From contig JAVKSL010000132.1 in assembly GCA_039583695.1 (NCBI GenBank), positions 1 to 6,068 on the forward strand: a stretch of DNA of 6,068 nt, read 5' to 3'. The notes beneath the pieces are model-generated. The model had not been told where the DNA came from, did not search any database, and worked only from the letters and a program-made list of their open reading frames with translations. Both the position numbers and the translations under genes were made by a program. Origin of the DNA: JAVKSL01 sp039583695 (GTDB taxonomy: Bacteria > Actinomycetota > Acidimicrobiia > Acidimicrobiales > JAJPHD01). This document shows, in pieces, positions 1 to 3,765 of this stretch. The stretch's first letter is position 1. Each line of letters opens with the position of its first letter.

Positions 1-428
1 TTCCAGCCGGCCGAAAGCGCCGTCGATGTCGCAGTCACTCTCTACAATGCCGACGAGAACGCGGCCAAGGCGTCCGCACACGTTCGCGCAGAGGACTGGT
101 CTGCTGCTGTTGTGCCCTCGGCAGGAGCCGGGCCAGTCCGGACCACGCGGGCAGGCGGGCAATCTCGGGGGCATTGTAAGCAGTCGAGGCTCGTCATTGC
201 CCCTGGGTTGGGGCGCGCCGAGGACGGGCAGATAGCGCTGAGGCGGCGGTCAGCACGGCTCGGCTCAGGTGGCAGCGACCTTTGCATAGGCGACCACCAT
301 CGCGCCTCGGCGTCCGACCAGCCGTCCAGGACGCGCACGATCCGCTGGCGGGTGCTGCACACGGTGCCGGCAGGGGTGGTTGCGCAACAGGCTGGCTTGC
401 TAAACCGGACCGTGAAAGGGTCAAAGGA
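1..428. other. Left-edge stretch without a recognisable gene (open plus frame from the edge)
   Basis: No gene is recognised here. The plus frame starting at base 1 is open from the window edge to a TAG at 505-507. Its first 35 or so codons look protein-like (third positions mostly G/C, a helical Ala/Glu/Asp-rich composition around residues 10-35), so this may be the tail of a gene entering from the left. After about base 130 the translation becomes Arg/Gly/Ser-rich without recognisable structure, and its end overlaps the minus-strand membrane gene by 79 bases, so the full frame is unlikely to be a normal gene end. A minus-strand frame at 42-362 is open as well but equally featureless. There is a 10-bp palindrome at 379-388 (GTTGCGCAAC), but I see no convincing terminator for the leftward gene pair. 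Confidence 0.3.
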
Positions 429-866
429 TCAGCTGGTGAGCAGCAACCCCGCGGCGAGCACCGCCACAGGCCCCGCTGAAGCTACTGTCAACCATCGCGG
501 CGAATAGCTACCACGACGTGTACCGACAATAACAAGAAGACTGCCAGCAACGAGTAGGGGAAGGCCGATCGAGTAGATCGAGAGCATACCTAGGGCAATG
601 GAACCACTGGCACCAGCAATGGGAGCTATTAGTCGGAATGAACGGTTTCGCGAAAGAGTGGTGGTAAGACCAAGCACAACCAGCGCTGCCAAGTAACAAC
701 TCATGAACACGGTTCGGCTGCGATTGGTATTCCAGAGGTCTTGCTCAGACGCGAGGACCAGGTACAGCACACCAGCCGCCAGTAGGAGTACCTCAGCTGC
801 ACTCCCGACGAGAGCATCCTTGCGCATGGTGGCGGCGAAGAGTGGAGGGGTTTCGATCGATGACAT
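429..866 (-). CDS. Small multi-spanning membrane protein, second gene of a two-gene unit
   Basis: I do not recognise the family. The 145-residue product (start M-S-S-I-E-T-P-P) has hydrophobic stretches at about residues 17-39, 53-71, 79-116 (long enough for two passes) and 125-144, so four or five transmembrane helices are expected. Charged turns such as SEQDLWNTNRSR and GTRRGSYSPR lie between them. There is no signal peptide, cysteine cluster or enzymatic motif. The frame is open further upstream to an ATG at 962, but that extension lies inside the 3' end of the upstream secreted-protein gene. I chose the ATG at 866 because it directly follows that gene's stop and overlaps a second TGATG. 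No Shine-Dalgarno sequence precedes it, so translation probably depends on ribosomes finishing the upstream gene. Co-transcription with the secreted protein suggests a role in its handling, anchoring or tolerance; this is inferred from context only. Confidence 0.7.
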   Translation of the reverse strand: MSSIETPPLFAATMRKDALVGSAAEVLLLAAGVLYLVLASEQDLWNTNRSRTVFMSCYLAALVVLGLTTTLSRNRSFRLIAPIAGASGSIALGMLSIYSIGLPLLVAGSLLVIVGTRRGSYSPRWLTVASAGPVAVLAAGLLLTS

Positions 867-895
867 CAGGCGTACTGGGACATCAGGCGTACTGG
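862..895. repeat. Perfect 17-bp tandem duplication at the gene junction
   Basis: Bases 862-878 and 879-895 are identical (GACATCAGGCGTACTGG on the plus strand). On the minus strand each copy carries GCCTGATGTC, that is a TGA stop overlapping an ATG. The first copy read supplies the stop of the secreted-protein gene (883-885), and the second supplies the start of the membrane-protein gene (864-866). Seventeen is not a multiple of three. Before duplication the two genes very likely overlapped as TGATG, the classic arrangement for translational coupling. An ATG in the first copy (881-883) now opens a five-codon reading frame (MSQYA) that ends at the second copy's TGA, itself overlapping the real start. 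Confidence 0.9.
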
Positions 896-1704
896 TTCTG
901 GTAGCTGAGGAGAGGGCTGCAGGGCCCAGACTTGGACCACGTCCACGCGACTGAATAACCACCGTTAGCTAGCCCATCGACATAGTTGTTGTTGAAGTAT
1001 ACATCGGTTGGGAAGAAATACAGAATTGGTGAAATTGCCGCGCAAAAGGCCCGGTTTTGCATATGCGCGTATGACTGGCTGTAGATCCCGGAGCAGCTAA
1101 AACCGTAAGTCCAGTTACTACCGGCCAAATACCAGCCAGTAGCCGTAAACCATTGGTATTTGTAGCCTACTGTTGCGGTTGTGCCGGGCGGCCATGCACA
1201 AGAGCCGTTCGGATACCAGTACACATAGTTAGTAGCGTCTGCTACGTGGATGCCCGGCGGGTCGTGGAACCAGGAGTGTAGGTATGCATAATTGTCGGCG
1301 TTGCCGGCCGTCTGGGCCGAAACCGGTCCGTTGGTGGCTTGGTGCGCGCCGGAGGCACTCCTGGCTCCCGATTGCCCCGTTGAACCGGCAACCAAGTTCC
1401 CACTTTCCAACACCGAGCGGCATCTCGTCGGGTCGTAGGCGAGTTCAACCTGAGTGACCTGAGGTTGTCCTGGCATGACCGTCGCGCTGCCGTGGAAAGT
1501 GCAACCTCCTCCCGGTAGCTGACTGCCTTGATAGACCTGGTACGTCCGGTTGATGAGTACCTCGGTTGGGTGATAGTGGACAACACCAGGCCCGGACAAG
1601 GTCGGTGGTCCGGCGGTCTGCGCGCCCGCTCCACTAGGGAGGGCCACCATGCCCCCTATTGCGAGCGCCAAGGGGACACTGACCCGGAACCGGACCCGAG
1701 ACAT
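883..1704 (-). CDS. Secreted six-cysteine protein of unknown function
   Basis: I do not recognise a named family. The 273-residue product begins with a clear signal peptide: Arg-rich residues 1-7, a hydrophobic core at about 8-22, and a probable signal peptidase I site after AGA at residue 28. The mature part has Cys at 68, 95, 169, 204, 221 and 262, an even number that fits three disulfides outside the cell. A Ser/Gly/Ala-rich linker at about 101-135 separates a small N-terminal part from a C-terminal domain of about 140 residues very rich in Tyr, Trp, Phe and Asn, typical of an extracellular beta-rich or binding domain. No catalytic motif is seen. The start at 1704 is chosen over the ATG at 1719 because GGAGGTGG sits just upstream of it and the 1719 ATG overlaps that site. 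Part of the gene is AT-rich for this window (42% GC over 961-1020), suggesting acquisition. Confidence 0.8.
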   Translation of the reverse strand: MSRVRFRVSVPLALAIGGMVALPSGAGAQTAGPPTLSGPGVVHYHPTEVLINRTYQVYQGSQLPGGGCTFHGSATVMPGQPQVTQVELAYDPTRCRSVLESGNLVAGSTGQSGARSASGAHQATNGPVSAQTAGNADNYAYLHSWFHDPPGIHVADATNYVYWYPNGSCAWPPGTTATVGYKYQWFTATGWYLAGSNWTYGFSCSGIYSQSYAHMQNRAFCAAISPILYFFPTDVYFNNNYVDGLANGGYSVAWTWSKSGPCSPLLSYQNQYA

Positions 1705-1710
1705 AGCAAC

Positions 1711-1718
1711 CACCTCCA
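1711..1718 (-). promoter_or_regulatory. Strong ribosome binding site of the secreted-protein gene
   Basis: On the minus strand GGAGGTGG is followed by TTGCT or similar spacing and then ATG at 1704, a near-perfect anti-16S match at good distance. It decides the start: the ATG five codons upstream (1719) partly forms this site and is not the initiator. Confidence 0.8.
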
Positions 1719-1755
1719 TCGGCCCAAGGCCGCTGGCGACGAGCCAGAGCTAAGG

Positions 1756-1783
1756 ATACTACGCGTAGGCGACGCTGTACAAA
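1756..1783 (-). promoter_or_regulatory. Candidate promoter of the secreted/membrane gene pair
   Basis: On the minus strand TAGTAT (1761-1756) is a good -10 hexamer. A weak -35 candidate TTTGTA (1783-1778) lies 16 bp upstream of it. Transcription would start near 1749, giving a leader of about 45 bases before the ATG at 1704. The leader could fold a small hairpin (CTGGC/GCCAG with a five-base loop, 1733-1747) ahead of the ribosome binding site. A TTGACA hexamer at 1822-1817 also exists, but nothing like a -10 lies 16-18 bp downstream of it. This is the only reasonable -10 upstream of an otherwise promoterless pair. Confidence 0.4.
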
Positions 1784-1849
1784 GCGCGCGCACCACAGCT
1801 CGACGACGAAGATCACTGTCAAGCCGTCGCGAGCCCTCACTCGCCCCGC

Positions 1850-2620
1850 GGCTCGGACGGCGCCGCCGATCGGCGCAACCGATGGTCGTGGGCCAGCCCA
1901 TGCCACTCTCCGCTTGCTCCCCGTCTTCGCTCCCTCCTGCGAGTTCGGCCGACGGCGAGTCGGTGCTCCTCGCCGTCTGGCCACGCTGGCCGGCCGGCAC
2001 TGCGTCGACCTCGATCTCGTTGGGTGACCCTCGTCCGTGCAACCTCGACAAACGTCCTGGCACCCGAGGCTCGCTCGCTCCCCGAGGTGCGCCAAGGCGA
2101 CGTTCGGCACTTCCCGAGCTGCTTGGCGACCTTGCCGGGCAGTGGACCTGGTCGTCACCCCCCGCCGTACGCCAGCGACGTGAGGGTGATCGACAAGGCG
2201 GCGTGGCGTGCTAGGGCAGGGCTACTAGGGCCAGCCTGTGCGGCCGGGGGGCCTGAACTACTCGGCCAGCCATGGTCTGAACCCCAGTCGGCGAAGAATC
2301 TTGAAGCTCCGGTGTCGCGTTTGGGCCCGAAACGCGGATTGGGGGGTGTGAAGCACTCGATCCGGCCGCCCAGCCGATCGGCCCGTCACCCTGCCGGTGC
2401 CCCTCCCGGAGCCGTCAGCTGCGGCTGCTCCAGGTGGGCCTCGACGGAAAGTTTATCCCAAAACGGCCCTCGGCTGCCGGTTCATAGGTGGCGGTCGTCG
2501 AGATCGAGGCCCGCCGTGAGTGTGAGGAGGTTTGTCGAATCTCGGGCCCTTCCCCCTTGTTACTGAGTGCCGGTCCCGCTGGCCATGTCGTGGCGGGGCT
2601 CCCCGTCGACCCAGCCTACC
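1850..2620. other. Long gap with no credible gene
   Basis: Several open frames cross this stretch on both strands, but all translate to Arg/Pro/Ser/Gly-rich sequence without hydrophobic cores, motifs or ribosome binding sites, as expected from chance open frames in GC-rich DNA. The plus-strand words at 2180-2206 translate to VRVIDKAAW, which resembles the start of a PIN-domain (VapC) toxin, but the following sequence does not continue like one. A hairpin at 2316-2336 is the only structure I can point to. The stretch may hold gene remnants too decayed to read, and whatever once drove the conjugation gene starting at 2635. Confidence 0.4.
2316..2336. repeat. Hairpin-forming inverted repeat
   Basis: CGCGTTT and AAACGCG form a perfect 7-bp stem around a 7-base loop (GGGCCCG, itself holding a GGGCCC palindrome). 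No T-run follows on either strand, so it is not a standard intrinsic terminator. It could be a protein-binding palindrome, a remnant of a mobile-element end, or chance. Confidence 0.5.
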
Positions 2621-2621
2621 G

Positions 2622-2637
2622 AAAGGAGACCACCGTT
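2622..2637 (+). promoter_or_regulatory. Intact ribosome binding site with destroyed start codon (GTT)
   Basis: AAAGGAG at 2622-2628 is followed after six bases by GTT at 2635-2637, exactly in the frame of the conjugation gene fragment (GTT-CCT-ACC-ACC, V/M-P-T-T). The spacing is ideal for an initiator. The parsimonious reading is that GTG (or ATG) stood here and was lost by substitution. No alternative ATG or GTG near by is in frame with a binding site. Confidence 0.6.
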
Positions 2638-3745
2638 CCTACCACCGCCATCACCTCAAGCCAGGCCCCATCCGTGCCGGCGCCACCCACCCCGCGCTGG
2701 CCGCTGGCCCGCTACTTGCTGCATCCCGGCCGGGAGACCTTCCTCGTCGTCCACCATCTATTGCAGTTGCTGCTGGCCATCGTCCACGTGGCCGCACCGG
2801 TCGCCGTTGCTGTACTCAGTACGGCAATAGCTGTCAGGATCGCCCTGTGGTTGGCCCGGTACAGCAGCGCCCGCGCTGGCGGTCACCTTGTCAGCGTCGC
2901 GCCGGGGCCCGAGGTCGCCCCCGCTGGGACTGAGGCGCTGTGGAACGGCCTGCACGGCGTGCTGCGGCGCACCTGGTGGGGTTCGCTGACCGGCAGGCCA
3001 CACGTTGCCTTCGAACTGTCCTGGCAGGCGGGAGGCTGAGCATCGGGATCTGGGTTCCGGCCGGAGTGCCCGCCGCACGGGTGGCCGCTGCGGTGCAGGC
3101 TGCCTGGCCGGGAACGAGCACCCAGATCGCCTCTGCGTCCGCGCCGCTGCCCGCGGGGCACCGGCCGCCGGCCAGCTGCGTCTGGTCGAGCCGGAGTGGT
3201 TCGCGATCCGCATCGAGCATCCCGCCGACCCATACCGGATGCTGCTCGGCGCCCTGGGAGGCCTCGGCCCCGAAGACACGGCCGTCGTCCAGGTGCTCGG
3301 CCGCCCCGCTTCCCCCCGCCGCTACCGGCGGTGCCGGAAGGCCGCGACCGCGATGCGCACCGGGCGGTCGATGAGCGCTCTGGTGCGCTTCGTCGACTTC
3401 TGGTTGACCAAAGGCGCGCCTCGCCCTGACAACCTCTCCGGCGACCCGGCTTGGAGCGCAGACATCCGGGCAGCCACCGAGAAGTCCGCGTCGATCGGCT
3501 TCGAGGTGGTCGTCCGCTACGGCGTGGCCAGCGCCCACCGCGGTCGCGCCATCCGTCGGCGGCTGCGCTCTCAGGCGCAGGGTCTCGTGGCTGCCTTCGC
3601 GCTCTTCGACGGGCGCAACCGCCTGATCCGACGTCGCCTGCCTCGGGCCCGCACGGCGTTGGCCGCCCGGCGGTGGGGGCACGCTGACCTGCTGACGGTC
3701 GCCGAGCTGGCAGCGCTGGCGCACCTGCCCACCGACCGCAATATA
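2635..3745 (+). pseudogene. N-terminal remnant of an actinobacterial conjugative-element membrane ATPase (coupling protein-like)
   Basis: The intact relatives, as I remember them, are long ATPases encoded in actinobacterial integrative/conjugative elements and annotated as type IV secretion conjugative DNA transfer proteins. Their N-terminus is membrane-anchored and an FtsK/VirD4-like ATPase follows. Visible here: a Pro-rich start, the PRWPLARYLLHPGRETF block, a hydrophobic anchor at about residues 36-73 (probably two passes), then the soluble N-terminal domain (GVLRRTWWGSLTGRPH; EPEWFAIRIEHPADPYRM; LVRFVDFWLTKGAPRPDNL; ending near AALAHLPTDR). Three lesions are seen: the start codon is GTT; one C is missing at about 3035-3037, giving TGA at 3037-3039; and one base is missing at about 3157-3172. 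Coding therefore passes through three frames. The ATPase part with Walker motifs is absent; sequence past about 3745 belongs to a different gene. It cannot make a working product. The exact subfamily is less certain than its conjugation origin. Confidence 0.7.
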
Positions 3746-3765
3746 CGGATCAGTGCCGGCCATGC
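3743..3765 (+). other. Fusion junction between the conjugation-gene remnant and the helicase remnant
   Basis: Up to the AHLPTDR words (ending about 3739) the frame with codons starting at 3722 reads as the conjugation protein. From about 3762 (MPFLSLVTDNPSGLYDPLG) the frame with codons starting at 3753 reads as the interior of an SF1 helicase, leading directly into its Walker A region. No stop, start signal or spacer separates them. An ATPase-encoding 3' half and a helicase 5' part are both missing, so the join is best explained by a deletion or recombination. No obvious direct repeat at the join is visible. Confidence 0.55.

Noticed and set aside
42..362. Minus-strand 106-codon open frame near the left edge
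   Set aside because: High third-position GC occurs in both strands' frames here, so it is not evidence; the translation shows no fold or motif and no ribosome binding site is visible.
379..388. GTTGCGCAAC palindrome as terminator of the leftward gene pair
   Set aside because: Only a 10-bp self-complementary word with no loop or T-run; it does not form a terminator hairpin.
429..962. Longer form of the membrane protein starting at 962
   Set aside because: The extra 32 residues lie inside the 3' end of the upstream gene, are Ser/Arg/Pro-rich, and span the tandem duplication; no ribosome binding site supports that start.
883..1719. Start of the secreted protein at the ATG at 1719
   Set aside because: That ATG overlaps the GGAGGTGG ribosome binding site for the ATG at 1704, and the shorter form has the better signal peptide.
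1634..2158. Minus-strand 174-codon open frame overlapping the 5' end of the secreted-protein gene
   Set aside because: Arg-rich, low-information translation covering the promoter and leader of a better-supported gene; no start signal.
2180..2206. VRVIDKAAW, resembling the first strand of a VapC PIN-domain toxin
   Set aside because: The following sequence lacks the expected helices and later acidic residues in any frame, and no antitoxin-like gene precedes it. Nine residues are too few.
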